Shown here piece after piece: positions 1-8,968 of a stretch of 64,000 bases of DNA. The notes under the pieces were generated by a model. That model was not told the DNA's origin. It worked only from the letters and a program-made list of their open reading frames with translations, and did not search any database. Source of the DNA: Streptomyces olindensis (lineage in GTDB: Bacteria > Actinomycetota > Actinomycetes > Streptomycetales > Streptomycetaceae); NCBI GenBank assembly GCA_000696115.1, contig JJOH01000002.1, positions 155,230-219,229 of the forward strand. Reading direction: 5' to 3'. A program made the translations under genes and the position numbers. Position 1 is the stretch's first letter. Every line of letters starts with the position of its first letter.

Positions 1-38
1 ACAGTCGGCCGACGGATTTCTTACCGTCTTCTCATCTA

Positions 39-67
39 TTGAGCGACTGATCACCCGTCGGCATACT
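39..67 (+). promoter_or_regulatory. possible promoter of the subtilase gene
   Basis: TTGAGC at 39-44 and CATACT at 62-67 are separated by 17 bases, a reasonable -35/-10 pair for a housekeeping-type sigma factor. A start site near 74 would leave a leader of about 85 bases before the subtilase start. This rests on motif reading only. Confidence 0.35.
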
Positions 68-158
68 GCGTATTCCGGGGGGTGTACGCGTATGCGTGCG
101 AGACCACCCCCGGCCGGGTGAACGGGGAATTCGCCCGGTACATCTGCAAGGGGGAAAC

Positions 159-3100
159 TTGCGCAGACAAGTGAAAAGGGCGTACGCGGCCACGGTCGCC
201 ACAGCGGCAGCCGTGGCCCTGGCGGCGGGCATGACCAGCCCGGCGTCGGCCGACGCCGAGCGGACGGCCGCGGCATCCAAGTCGGCCTCGCTCACGGCCA
301 AGCACCACGTCACACTGATCACCGGCGACCGGGTCGCCCTCGACGCCAAGGGCCGTGTCGTCGGCCTGGAGCGGGCGAAGGGCCGTGAGGGCATTCCCGT
401 CCAGGTCCGCAAGCTCGACGGGCACACCCTCGTGATCCCGGCCGACGCGGCCCGTCTGGTCGCCACCGGCAAGCTCGACCAGCGGCTCTTCGACGTCACC
501 GAGCTGAACAAGTCCGCGACCCGCAAGGCCCAGAAGAAGGGCCTGAAGGTCATCGTCGGCTACAAGGGCAGCGCGGCCGCGGCCAAGGCCGACGTCCGTG
601 ACGCGGGCACGCTGAGCCACTCGCTGAAGTCGCTGAACGCGGACGCCGTGCAGGCGCCGCAGGAGGACGCGCCCGAGCTGTGGGACGCGGTCACCAACGG
701 CGACAGGACCGCCTCCGGCATCGCGCACGTCTGGCTCGACGGCGTCCGCAAGGCCAGCCTCGACAAGTCCGTCCCGCAGATCGGCACGCCCAAGGCGTGG
801 TCGGCCGGCTACGACGGCAAGGGCGTCACGATCGCCGTCCTGGACACCGGTGTCGACGCCACCCACGACGACCTCAAGGGCCAGGTCGTCGGCGCCAAGA
901 ACTTCACCACCTCGCCCGACACCACCGACAAGGTCGGCCACGGCACGCACGTCGCCTCCATCGCGGCCGGCACCGGCAAGAAGTCCGGCGGCAAGTACAA
1001 GGGCGTCGCGCCCGGCGCGAAGATCCTCAACGGCAAGGTCCTCGACGACGGCGGATTCGGCAGCGACTCCGAGATCCTCGCCGGCATGGAGTGGGCCGCG
1101 GCCGAGGGCGCCGACGTCATCAACATGAGCCTGGGCGGCGGCGACACCCCCGCGATCGACGCGCTGGAAGCGGGGGTGAACAAGCTCTCCGAGGAGAAGG
1201 GGGTCCTGTTCGCCATCGCCGCCGGCAACGAGGGCGACTTCGGCGAGCAGACCATCGGCTCCCCGGGCAGCGCCGCCGCGGCCCTGACCGTCGGCGCGGT
1301 CGACGACAAGGACGTGCTGGCCGACTTCTCCAGCCGCGGCCCCGGCATGGACGGCGCCCTCAAGCCCGACGTGACCGCGCCCGGCGTGGACATCACCGCG
1401 GCCTCCGCCCCGGGCAACCTGATAGCCCAGGACGTCGGCGAGAAGCCGGCCGGCTACATGACGATCTCCGGTACGTCGATGGCGACCCCGCACGTCGCGG
1501 GCGCGGCGGCGATCCTGAAGCAGCAGCACCCCGAGTGGAAGTACGCCGAGCTGAAGGGCGCCCTCACGGGCTCCACCAAGGGCGGCAAGTACACGCCGTT
1601 CCAGCAGGGTTCGGGCCGCATCCAGGTCGACCAGGCCATCAAGCAGTCCGTGATCGCCGAGCCGGCGTCCGTGAGCTTCGGCGTCCAGCAGTGGCCGCAC
1701 ACCGACGACAAGCCGGTCACCAAGGAACTGACGTACCGCAACCTCGGTACGAAGGACGTCACGCTGAAGCTGGCGTCGACCGCCACCAACCCGAAGGGCC
1801 AGGCCGCCCCGGCCGGCTTCTTCAAGCTCGGCGCCACCTCGGTGACCGTCCCGGCCGGCGGCAAGGCCTCGGTCCCGTTCACCGTCAACACCAAGCTGGG
1901 CGGCACGGTCGACGGCGCGTACTCCTCGTACGTGACGGCGACGGGCGGCGGCCAGACGATCCGCACGGCGGCGGCGGTGCAGCGTGAGGTGGAGTCGTAC
2001 GACGTCACGCTGAAGGTCCTGAACCGCGACGGCAAGCCGGCGAAGAACTACAGCGCCGACCTGACCGGCATCGCGGGCCTCGCCAAGGGCAAGGGGGCCA
2101 TGCCGTACGACGAGGACGGCACGGTCACCGCGCGGCTCGCCAAGGGCACCTACATCCTCAACTCGAACGTCTACGTGGGCGACGACCCGGAGAAGTTCGA
2201 GGGCGTCGACTGGCTCGCGCAGCCCAAGCTGAACGTCACCAAGAACACGACGGTCACGCTGGACGCCCGCAAGGCCAAGGCGGTGGACATCACCGTCCCC
2301 GCCCCGGGCGCCAAGTCCGAGTTCGCCTCGGCGGACTACACCGTGGAAGCCGGTGACAACAGCTACGGCTTCGGCTGGTGGCTGGAGTCCTTCGGGGACA
2401 TCCGCACCGCCCACGTCGGCCCGCAGATCACCGACGGCTCGGTGACCCAGCAGTGGGACGGCCACTGGAGCAAGGGCGACAAGGAGGAGTACGACATCGT
2501 CGCCGGCGGGCCGGTCAAGCAGCTCGCCACCGGTTTCACCAAGCACTACAAGGCCGGTGAGCTGGCCACGGTGAAGGTCGGCCTCGGTGCCGCGGCGAGC
2601 GGCAAGAAGGGCGCGGTCAGCGCGGTGGGCTGGATGCCGTGGAGCACCGGCGCCTCCTCGATCGGCATCCCGCAGACCCTGCCCGGCACCCGCACGCTGC
2701 ACCTGTCCGCCCAGGGCGGTGTGGAGTGGCAGCTCGAGTTCGCCCAGTACGGCGGGGTGGACCAGGACGGCTTCCCGGTCGACGAGGCCGCCTACGCGAT
2801 GGGCCAGCAGAAGTACGCGGCCGGCAAGAGCTACTCCAAGACCGTCAACACGGCCGTCTTCGGACCGCGGCTCAACGCCGACTTCGGCATCTTCCGCGAG
2901 AACAACGAGATCTACGGTTCCCTGCCGCTGTTCGCCGACAGCAAGGGCAACGTGGGCTACTCGCAGTTCACCTCGGCGGCCACGACGCTGTACCGCAACG
3001 GCAAGAAGGTCGGCAGCAACGACGACCCGCTGTTCGGCGAGAAGCCGTTCAAGGTGCCGGCCGGTGACGCCGAGTACAAGCTGACGACGTCGGTCAAGCG

Positions 3101-3485
3101 CAGCGTCAAGGTCGCGGCGGCCTCCACCCGCATCGACGCCAGCTGGACGTTCCGCTCGAAGAAGACCAGCGACATCAAGCAGCTGCCCGCCTCCACGGCC
3201 CGCTTCAACGCGGCCACGGGCCTGGACAGCAAGGTCCCGGCCGGCAAGACGGCCAGCATCCCGGTCACCGTCGAGGGCGCGGCCAAGGGCAGCAACCTGA
3301 AGTCGCTGTCGGTGTACGTGTCGTACGACTACGGCAAGACCTGGAAGAAGCTCGACGTCAAGAACGGCAAGATCACCGTCAAGAACCCGGAGAAGGGGAA
3401 GGCCATCTCCTTCCACGCCAAGATCGCCGACAAGAAGGGCAACAAGTCGACGATCTCGATCTACAACGCGTACTACGGCAAGTGA
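159..3485 (+). CDS. secreted S8 family (subtilisin-like) serine peptidase
   Basis: Predicted extracellular endopeptidase of 1108 residues. The N-terminus is a Sec signal peptide: RRQVKR, an Ala/Val-rich core, then a cleavage site near ASADA. The catalytic triad is visible as D229 in AVLDTGVD, H261 in GHGTHVAS and S440 in SGTSMATPHVAG, with AAGNEGD as the oxyanion region. After the protease domain come about 600 residues of beta-rich repeats, including a fibronectin-like stretch starting VSFGVQQW, ending in a lysine-rich module. A propeptide of about 170 residues precedes the catalytic domain. I chose TTG at 159 because AAGGGGG lies just before it. ATG at 96 would put 21 extra polar residues before the signal peptide, and GTG at 171 is a second option. 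Substrate unknown. A strong terminator follows. Confidence 0.92.
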   Translation: MRRQVKRAYAATVATAAAVALAAGMTSPASADAERTAAASKSASLTAKHHVTLITGDRVALDAKGRVVGLERAKGREGIPVQVRKLDGHTLVIPADAARLVATGKLDQRLFDVTELNKSATRKAQKKGLKVIVGYKGSAAAAKADVRDAGTLSHSLKSLNADAVQAPQEDAPELWDAVTNGDRTASGIAHVWLDGVRKASLDKSVPQIGTPKAWSAGYDGKGVTIAVLDTGVDATHDDLKGQVVGAKNFTTSPDTTDKVGHGTHVASIAAGTGKKSGGKYKGVAPGAKILNGKVLDDGGFGSDSEILAGMEWAAAEGADVINMSLGGGDTPAIDALEAGVNKLSEEKGVLFAIAAGNEGDFGEQTIGSPGSAAAALTVGAVDDKDVLADFSSRGPGMDGALKPDVTAPGVDITAASAPGNLIAQDVGEKPAGYMTISGTSMATPHVAGAAAILKQQHPEWKYAELKGALTGSTKGGKYTPFQQGSGRIQVDQAIKQSVIAEPASVSFGVQQWPHTDDKPVTKELTYRNLGTKDVTLKLASTATNPKGQAAPAGFFKLGATSVTVPAGGKASVPFTVNTKLGGTVDGAYSSYVTATGGGQTIRTAAAVQREVESYDVTLKVLNRDGKPAKNYSADLTGIAGLAKGKGAMPYDEDGTVTARLAKGTYILNSNVYVGDDPEKFEGVDWLAQPKLNVTKNTTVTLDARKAKAVDITVPAPGAKSEFASADYTVEAGDNSYGFGWWLESFGDIRTAHVGPQITDGSVTQQWDGHWSKGDKEEYDIVAGGPVKQLATGFTKHYKAGELATVKVGLGAAASGKKGAVSAVGWMPWSTGASSIGIPQTLPGTRTLHLSAQGGVEWQLEFAQYGGVDQDGFPVDEAAYAMGQQKYAAGKSYSKTVNTAVFGPRLNADFGIFRENNEIYGSLPLFADSKGNVGYSQFTSAATTLYRNGKKVGSNDDPLFGEKPFKVPAGDAEYKLTTSVKRSVKVAAASTRIDASWTFRSKKTSDIKQLPASTARFNAATGLDSKVPAGKTASIPVTVEGAAKGSNLKSLSVYVSYDYGKTWKKLDVKNGKITVKNPEKGKAISFHAKIADKKGNKSTISIYNAYYGK

Positions 3486-3502
3486 TCCGTAGCGCCTGAA
3501 GC

Positions 3503-3541
3503 GAACCGCCCGCCGGAAGACAAGCGTCCGGCGGGCGGTTC
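3503..3541 (+). terminator. rho-independent-type hairpin after the subtilase
   Basis: A perfect 15-bp inverted repeat (arms 3503-3517 and 3527-3541, 9-base loop) begins 18 bases after the subtilase stop. There is no U-tract, as is usual in Streptomyces. Confidence 0.85.
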
Positions 3542-3557
3542 GTGCTTCCGTGGTGCC

Positions 3558-4328
3558 ATGACGGCCCACACAGTCGAGTACGTCCGGTACCGCGTCCCCG
3601 ACCAGCGTTCGGCGGAGTTCCTGGCCGCCTACGGCCGCGCCGCGGCCCACCTGTCCGCGTCCCCCCACTGCGTCGACTACGAGCTGACGCACTGCGCGGA
3701 GGACCGCGAGCACTACATCCTGCGCATCACCTGGACCTCGGTGAAGGACCACCTCGAAGGCTTCCGCACCTCAGAGCAGTTCCCGGGCTTCTTCGCCGAG
3801 ATCCGCCCGTACGTCGAGAACATCGAGGAGATGCGCCACTACGAGCCGACCGCCGTGCGCGGCGCCGGTTCCGCCGTCCCCACGCTGTACGACTGGGCGG
3901 GCGGCGCGGAGGCCTTCTCGCGCCTCACCGAGGTCTTCTACGGCAAGGTGCTGAAGGACGACCTGCTGGCTCCGGTGTTCGCGGGGCTGGCCCCCGAGCA
4001 CGCCGAACACGTCGCCCTGTGGCTCGGCGAGGTCTTCGGCGGTCCGCCCGCCTACTCGCGGAGCCAGGGCGGACACGGCCACATGGTCGCCAAGCACGCG
4101 GGCAAGCACATCACCGAGCCCCAGCGCCGCCGCTGGGTGAACCTCATCCAGGACGCCGCCGACGAGGCGGGCCTGCCGACCGACGCGGAGTTCCGCTCGG
4201 CGTTCCTGGCCTACGTGGAGTGGGGGACACGGCTCGCCGTCCACTTCTCCAGCCCGGGCGCGAAACCTCCGGCGGAGCAGGCGGTGCCCACGTGGACATG
4301 GGGGGCGGCTCCGCCCTACCAGGGATGA
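3558..4328 (+). CDS. antibiotic-biosynthesis-monooxygenase domain fused to group II truncated hemoglobin
   Basis: A 256-residue two-domain protein. Residues 1-98 resemble the small ferredoxin-fold ABM (quinol monooxygenase-like) family. Residues 108-235 are a 2-on-2 truncated globin of the trHbO type: YDWAGGAEAF opens helix A/B, H180 in AKHAG is the expected proximal heme ligand, and W193 in RRRWV matches the conserved Trp at G8. Globins of this class bind O2 and NO and may take part in redox or nitrosative stress chemistry; the ABM half suggests a coupled small-molecule oxidation. The ATG lies 16 bases past the terminator with no strong ribosome site, so expression may be leaderless or weak. 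The C-terminus is a low-complexity Pro/Trp tail. Confidence 0.85.
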   Translation: MTAHTVEYVRYRVPDQRSAEFLAAYGRAAAHLSASPHCVDYELTHCAEDREHYILRITWTSVKDHLEGFRTSEQFPGFFAEIRPYVENIEEMRHYEPTAVRGAGSAVPTLYDWAGGAEAFSRLTEVFYGKVLKDDLLAPVFAGLAPEHAEHVALWLGEVFGGPPAYSRSQGGHGHMVAKHAGKHITEPQRRRWVNLIQDAADEAGLPTDAEFRSAFLAYVEWGTRLAVHFSSPGAKPPAEQAVPTWTWGAAPPYQG

Positions 4329-4379
4329 GGGCGGCTCCGCCGTACCAGTCATGACGGGTGGGGCGGCAGGGACTGTGCG

Positions 4380-5297
4380 TCAGGCCGGCGGGGCCGATGA
4401 CGCCCCGGTGCCCGAGCGCAGCGCGTCCGCCCCCCAGCTCGCCAGCAGCCGCAGCGCGTCCGCCGACGACGAATCCGGCTCCGCGTGGTACGTGATCAGG
4501 GACTGCTCGGCGTCGTCGACCAGGCGGAACGTCTCGAAGGACAGGGTCAGGTCGCCGACCAGGGGGTGGCGCATGCGCTTGACGCCGTGGCTCTTCTCCT
4601 TGACGTCGTGGGCGGCCCAGAGGCGGCGGAACTCCTCGCTCTTCACCGACAGCTCACCCACCAGCGCGGACAGCTGCGGGTCGTCCGGGTGGCAGCCCGC
4701 GTCCATGCGCAGATAGCCGACGATGTCGGACGCCTTCTGGTCCCACTCGACGAACAGCTCGCGGTACTCGGGCCTGAGGAACACCAGCCGCGCCCAGTTG
4801 CGCTCCGGCGCCGGCAGCTCCGCCCAGTCGCCGAAGAGGGCCGCGGCCATCCGGTTCCAGGCCAGGATCTCCGAACGGCGCCCGACGATGTAGGCCGGGA
4901 CGCTGTCGATCGAGTCCAGCAGGTGCCGCAGCGCCGGCCGCACCTGCCGGCTGCGCGCCGCCGGCTTCTTCTTGTGCTGCTTCGGCTTCGCCAGGTGCGT
5001 CAGGTGCGCGTGCTCGGCGTCGCTCAGCCGCAGGGCGCGCGCGATCGCGTCCAGCACCTCCGCCGAGACGTTGCGGCCGTTGCCCTGCTCCAGCCGCGTG
5101 TAGTACGCCACGGACACCCCGGCCAGCTGCGCCAGCTCCTCGCGGCGCAGCCCAGGCACCCGCCGCCGCCCGAAGTCGGGCAGCCCCACGTCCTCCGGCT
5201 TCAGCCGGGCACGCCGGGTGCGCAGGAACTCGCTGAGCTCCGCACGCCGGTCCAGGCCGCCGCCGGCCGTCCGTGCGGGTTCGGGCTGTTCGTCCAT
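4380..5297 (-). CDS. XRE/MmyB-type transcriptional regulator
   Basis: A 305-residue regulator with an N-terminal helix-turn-helix at about residues 50-90 ([20 protein letters not shown]) and a C-terminal MmyB/MltR-type PAS-like ligand-binding domain ([22 protein letters not shown]). Members of this family often lie divergent from the oxidoreductase gene they control, and lipid-like ligands have been reported for one member. Here the divergent gene is the zinc alcohol dehydrogenase, and the intergenic region has three copies of an octamer. I chose ATG at 5297 because the HTH begins soon after; the open frame extends upstream without a plausible start. Repressor of itself and the dehydrogenase is the most likely role. 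Confidence 0.88.
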   Translation of the reverse strand: MDEQPEPARTAGGGLDRRAELSEFLRTRRARLKPEDVGLPDFGRRRVPGLRREELAQLAGVSVAYYTRLEQGNGRNVSAEVLDAIARALRLSDAEHAHLTHLAKPKQHKKKPAARSRQVRPALRHLLDSIDSVPAYIVGRRSEILAWNRMAAALFGDWAELPAPERNWARLVFLRPEYRELFVEWDQKASDIVGYLRMDAGCHPDDPQLSALVGELSVKSEEFRRLWAAHDVKEKSHGVKRMRHPLVGDLTLSFETFRLVDDAEQSLITYHAEPDSSSADALRLLASWGADALRSGTGASSAPPA

Positions 5298-5317
5298 GCG
5301 TCTCAGTATTCCCGGTC

Positions 5318-5365
5318 GTACGCACGGCAGCCTGACCCCGCCAGTGGTACGCACGCTGTGCGTAC
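5318..5365. promoter_or_regulatory. candidate MmyB-regulator operator: three GTACGCAC half-sites
   Basis: GTACGCAC occurs at 5318-5325 and 5347-5354 and inverted at 5358-5365. The last two form a perfect dyad with a 3-base centre. All lie between the divergent regulator and alcohol dehydrogenase genes, so autoregulation plus control of the dehydrogenase is inferred. Confidence 0.6.
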
Positions 5366-5478
5366 GCAAAACCGTGGTCTGGGTGAACCCTCGCGGCTCC
5401 GGCACGCTGGTGATCGTGCCCGGTCGGAACATCCAGAAGGCAGTCGGGCACAGAGACTTTGCTAGGAGAAACCCCGGC

Positions 5479-6519
5479 ATGACCACTGTTGCTGCGTACG
5501 CCGCTCCCGCTCCCAAGGCTCCCCTGGAGCGCACCACCATCGAGCGCCGCCAGGTCGGCGAGTTCGACGTCCTGATCGACATCAAGTTCGCCGGCATCTG
5601 CCACTCGGACATCCACCAGGCCCACGAGGGCTGGGGAGAGGCGATCTTCCCGATGGTCCCCGGCCACGAGATCGCCGGTGTCGTCGCCGAGGTCGGCCCC
5701 GGCGTGACCAAGTTCGCCGTCGGCGACCGCGTGGGCGTCGGCTGCATGGTCGACTCCTGCCGCGAGTGCGAGAACTGCAAGGCCGGCCGCGAGCAGTACT
5801 GCGTCCAGGGCAACATCCCGACGTACAACGGCATCGGCAAGGACGGCGAGCCCACCTACGGCGGCTACTCGCAGAAGGTCGTCGTCGACGAGAACTTCGT
5901 CCTCCGCATCCCCGACTCCCTGCCCCTCGACGTCGCCGCGCCGCTGCTGTGCGCCGGCATCACCCTCTACTCGCCGCTGAAGCGGTTCGGTGCCGGCCCC
6001 GGCAAGAAGGTCGCGATCGTCGGTCTGGGCGGCCTCGGCCACATGGGCGTCAAGATCGCCCACGCGCTCGGCGCCGAGGTGACCGTGCTGTCGCAGTCCC
6101 TGCGCAAGCGTGAGGACGGCCTGAAGCTGGGCGCGGACCACTACTACGCCACCAGCGACCCGAAGACCTTCGAGGAGCTGGCCGGCACGTTCGACCTGAT
6201 CGTCTCCACGGTGTCGGCCCCGCTGGACTTCGGCGCCTACCTGTCGCTGCTGAAGACGGAGGGCACGCTGGCCAACGTCGGCGCCCCCGAGGAGCCCATC
6301 TCCCTGAACCTCTTCTCGGTGATCGGCGGCGGCAAGACCCTCGCCGGCTCCCTGATCGGCGGGATCGCCGAGACCCAGGAGATGCTGGACTTCTGCGCCG
6401 AGCACGGCCTCGGTGCCGAGATCGAGCTGATCCGCGGCGACCAGATCAACGAGGCGTACGAGCGCGTGCTGGCCAGCGACGTGCGCTACCGGTTCGTGAT
6501 CGACACGGCCACCATCTGA
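5479..6519 (+). CDS. zinc-dependent NAD(P) alcohol dehydrogenase (YahK/cinnamyl type)
   Basis: A 346-residue cytosolic medium-chain dehydrogenase. The catalytic zinc site is visible as C41 (GICHSD) and H63-E64 (GHE). The structural zinc site is complete with C94, C97, C100 and C108. The Rossmann motif GLGGLGHMG follows in the second half. The family reversibly reduces aldehydes to alcohols. AGGAG at 5464-5468 supports the ATG at 5479. It lies divergent from the MmyB-type regulator with shared operator-like repeats, so induction by a lipid-like or aldehyde signal is plausible. The natural substrate cannot be read from sequence. A hairpin terminator follows. Confidence 0.92.
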   Translation: MTTVAAYAAPAPKAPLERTTIERRQVGEFDVLIDIKFAGICHSDIHQAHEGWGEAIFPMVPGHEIAGVVAEVGPGVTKFAVGDRVGVGCMVDSCRECENCKAGREQYCVQGNIPTYNGIGKDGEPTYGGYSQKVVVDENFVLRIPDSLPLDVAAPLLCAGITLYSPLKRFGAGPGKKVAIVGLGGLGHMGVKIAHALGAEVTVLSQSLRKREDGLKLGADHYYATSDPKTFEELAGTFDLIVSTVSAPLDFGAYLSLLKTEGTLANVGAPEEPISLNLFSVIGGGKTLAGSLIGGIAETQEMLDFCAEHGLGAEIELIRGDQINEAYERVLASDVRYRFVIDTATI

Positions 6520-6536
6520 CCGGCTGAGACCGTTTC

Positions 6537-6567
6537 CGAGGGCCCCGACCGTGCGCCGGGGCCCTCG
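6537..6567 (+). terminator. terminator hairpin after the alcohol dehydrogenase
   Basis: A perfect 11-bp stem (6537-6547 and 6557-6567) with a 9-base loop sits 17 bases after the stop codon. Confidence 0.8.
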
Positions 6568-6668
6568 GGCGCGTCCGGCGTTCGAAGACGCACGAGAGGG
6601 TACAAGCGGCGTACCAACGGGGTACACGACGGGAGTGCCCCAGGGGGGTCCGCCAGGGGAGGCCCACC

Positions 6669-7052
6669 ATGACCGTGCAGCTGAACCACACCATCGTCGT
6701 CGCCCACGACAAGCGCGCCTCGGCCCGGTTCCTCGCCGACATCCTCGGGCTCGACGTGAGCCCGCCCTACGGACCGTTCCTCCCGGTCGAGATCCCCAAC
6801 GGCGTGACACTCGACTTCATGGACAGCCCCGGCGCCATCACGCCGCAGCACTACGCCTTCCTCGTCTCGGAGGAGGAGTTCGACGAGATCTTCGCCCGTA
6901 TCCAGGAGGCCGGTCTGACGTACTGGGCGGACCCCTTCCACAGCCGCCCCGGCGAGATCAACCACAACGACGGCGGCCGCGGCGCGTACTTCGACGACCC
7001 GGACGGCCACCGCCTGGAGATCATCACGAGGCCCTACGGCAGCGGCGGCTGA
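6669..7052 (+). CDS. VOC (glyoxalase/bleomycin-resistance fold) protein
   Basis: A 127-residue vicinal-oxygen-chelate fold protein. Paired beta-alpha-beta modules are visible: NHTIVVAHD at the start, HYAFLVSEEEFDEIF in the middle and YFDDPDGHRLEIIT at the end. The C-terminal DPDGH..E motif is typical of metal-binding VOC enzymes, with H and E as likely metal ligands. Family members include glyoxalases, dioxygenases and drug-binding proteins, so no reaction can be assigned. AGGGGAGG at 6655-6662 places the start firmly. It stands alone between the dehydrogenase terminator and the next gene. Confidence 0.85.
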   Translation: MTVQLNHTIVVAHDKRASARFLADILGLDVSPPYGPFLPVEIPNGVTLDFMDSPGAITPQHYAFLVSEEEFDEIFARIQEAGLTYWADPFHSRPGEINHNDGGRGAYFDDPDGHRLEIITRPYGSGG

Positions 7053-7154
7053 CCCCCGCCCACCGCCCGCCCGCCCCGGGCTCGTCACATCCTCCTGCCG
7101 CCGTCCGTCATACCGGCGAAGGCGACAGAGGAAGCGACGAGCCGGGGAGCGGTC

Positions 7155-7916
7155 ATGGCATCACCGATTCTGGTCACGGGCGGCACGGGCACCCTCGGCG
7201 GGCACGTCGTGCCGCTGCTGCGGGCGTCCGGCCACGAGGTGCGGATCCTCAGCCGGAGCCCGCGCCCGGCCGCGGACGGCGTCGAGTACGTCACCGGTGA
7301 CCTGCTGACGGGCGAGGGCGTGGCCGCCGCCGTGGCGGGCGCGCGGACCGTGCTGCACCTCGCGGGCGGCCCCAAGGGCGACGACGAGGCGGCCCGCACC
7401 CTGGTCCGCGCCGCGTCCCGGGCCGGGGTGCGGCACCTGGTGCACATCTCGGTCATCGGCGCGGACCGGGTCCCGCTGGCCTGGATGCGCGCCAAGCTGG
7501 AGTCGGAGCGGGCCGTCGCGGAATCGGGCATCCCGTGGACGACCCTGCGCGCGGCCCAGTTCCACGACCTCACCCTGACCATGGTCGAGAAGATGGCGAA
7601 GCTGCCGGTGTTCCCGGTCCCCGGGGGCCTCCGGCTCCAGCCGGTCGACTCCCGTGAGGTCGCCGCCCGCCTCGTGGAACTGACCCTCGGCGGCCCGTCC
7701 GGCCTGGTCCCGGACATGGCCGGGCCGCACGTCCACGACCTGGCCGCCCTGGCCCGCCCCTACCTCCGCCTGCGCGGCAGGCGCCGCCCCATGCTGCCGG
7801 TCCGCATCCCCGGGAAGGCGGGGCGGGCGTACCGGGCGGGGGCGAACCTGACGGTGGCGGGGGCGGAGACGGGCAAGCGGACCTGGGAGCGGTTCCTGGA
7901 GGAAAGGCTGGGCTAG
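7155..7916 (+). CDS. NAD(P)-binding atypical SDR (NmrA-like) oxidoreductase
   Basis: A 253-residue protein with the N-terminal dinucleotide motif VTGGTGTLGGHV and the VLHLAGG strand typical of atypical (NmrA/complex-I-subunit-like) SDR proteins. The later region has WMRAKLESERAV in place of a classical YxxxK, so it may be a redox sensor or an isoflavone-reductase-like enzyme and not a standard alcohol dehydrogenase. GGGGAG at 7144-7149 supports the ATG. The 3' end is convergent with the DUF5829 gene. Substrate unknown. Confidence 0.85.
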   Translation: MASPILVTGGTGTLGGHVVPLLRASGHEVRILSRSPRPAADGVEYVTGDLLTGEGVAAAVAGARTVLHLAGGPKGDDEAARTLVRAASRAGVRHLVHISVIGADRVPLAWMRAKLESERAVAESGIPWTTLRAAQFHDLTLTMVEKMAKLPVFPVPGGLRLQPVDSREVAARLVELTLGGPSGLVPDMAGPHVHDLAALARPYLRLRGRRRPMLPVRIPGKAGRAYRAGANLTVAGAETGKRTWERFLEERLG

Positions 7917-7961
7917 GGGGCCGTGGACACCCCCAGGCGGTGCGGCCCTCCGGGGCTGGCG

Positions 7962-8909
7962 TCAGCCGGCGGGGCTCGGCCCGTCCTGGTCCCCGAACGT
8001 CCACACGGCGTGGGTGCCGGGGCCGACGACGAGGGACGAGTGGCCGATCCGCTCCTCGTGCCGGTACGGCACCGGCCGGTTCAGCGCCATCTCGACCTGC
8101 CGCAGACCCACCTGGTCGAGGGGCACGACGTCGAAGCGGAGGGTGGTGCCGCCGCCCTTGGCGACGACGCCCCCGCCCGGCAGGGACCGGACGGCGAACC
8201 CGCCGGCCTTCAGCAGCGGCACCGTGCCGGCGAGGTCCCGCGCGGTCACCGCGAGCCGGACGCCGGTCACGTCCCGCATCAGCCGGTTGCGGTAGGTGTC
8301 GGGCAGATAGCGCTCCCGGCCCACGTCGCCGGGGTGTGCGGCGGGCTCGGTGTTGCTGCGCGGGTCGGCGAAGTACTCCGGCCGGTACTCCATGCCCCAG
8401 GCGCCGAACACGTCGTACTGGTCGGTGGTGAACACGGCGTCGAACCACGGCACGGGCACGCCGTCGCCGAAGTCGCGCGTCTGCCGGAACGCGACCGGGT
8501 CGCTGATCCCGAGCTCCCGCAGCCGCTCGGTCACCGTGGGCAGGTCACCGGCGCGCTCGGTCGACACGCCCAGGCCGGCGGCGCCGAGGGTGCCGTCCTT
8601 GCCGGGCAGATCGCCCACGCCGAACAGTTCGAGGTAGGTCTCGCGGCCCATCAGATAGCGGCCGGTCCAGGTCTGCCCACCGGACCCGGTCGTGGTGCGG
8701 ACCTGGAAGTGGGCGAACTCCCGCAGGTAGGAGGAGTGCTCGATGGCGTCGGCGGTCTCGCGGTCGAGCACGCCGTAGGCGTGGTTGTAGAACAGCAGCT
8801 GCCGTCCGGTCACCGGCGCGCCCTCCTCGGCGTGCGCCGTGCCCTGGACCGCCCCCGCGAGGGCCAGGGTCATGACCATGATCACCTGTAACGCTCGTCT
8901 GAGAACCAT
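7962..8909 (-). CDS. secreted DUF5829-type protein of unknown function
   Basis: A 315-residue protein beginning with a signal peptide (RRALQVIMVMTLALAGAV, cleavage likely after TAHA). The mature part resembles what I know as DUF5829, a Streptomyces family of unknown function. Visible features are the opening QLLFYNHAYGVLDRET, aromatic motifs such as TWTGRYLMGRETYLEL and the late DVVPLDQVGLRQVEMAL. The layout hints at a VOC-like fold, but that is a guess. No ribosome site precedes the ATG at 8909; an internal ATG about 10 codons later has AGGTG before it and would still leave a signal peptide. Confidence 0.75.
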   Translation of the reverse strand: MVLRRALQVIMVMTLALAGAVQGTAHAEEGAPVTGRQLLFYNHAYGVLDRETADAIEHSSYLREFAHFQVRTTTGSGGQTWTGRYLMGRETYLELFGVGDLPGKDGTLGAAGLGVSTERAGDLPTVTERLRELGISDPVAFRQTRDFGDGVPVPWFDAVFTTDQYDVFGAWGMEYRPEYFADPRSNTEPAAHPGDVGRERYLPDTYRNRLMRDVTGVRLAVTARDLAGTVPLLKAGGFAVRSLPGGGVVAKGGGTTLRFDVVPLDQVGLRQVEMALNRPVPYRHEERIGHSSLVVGPGTHAVWTFGDQDGPSPAG

Positions 8910-8968
8910 GCGAAGGAGCGTAAGGCGGGAGGAAGGGATTCCGCCGGGGCTGCGGACAGTCGCGGAGG

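Noticed and set aside
51..3752. Long open frame of 1233 codons opposite the subtilase
   Set aside because: Composition is Val/Arg/Gly/Asp-rich shadow sequence, no domain is visible, and the plus strand encodes a complete subtilase with signal peptide and triad.
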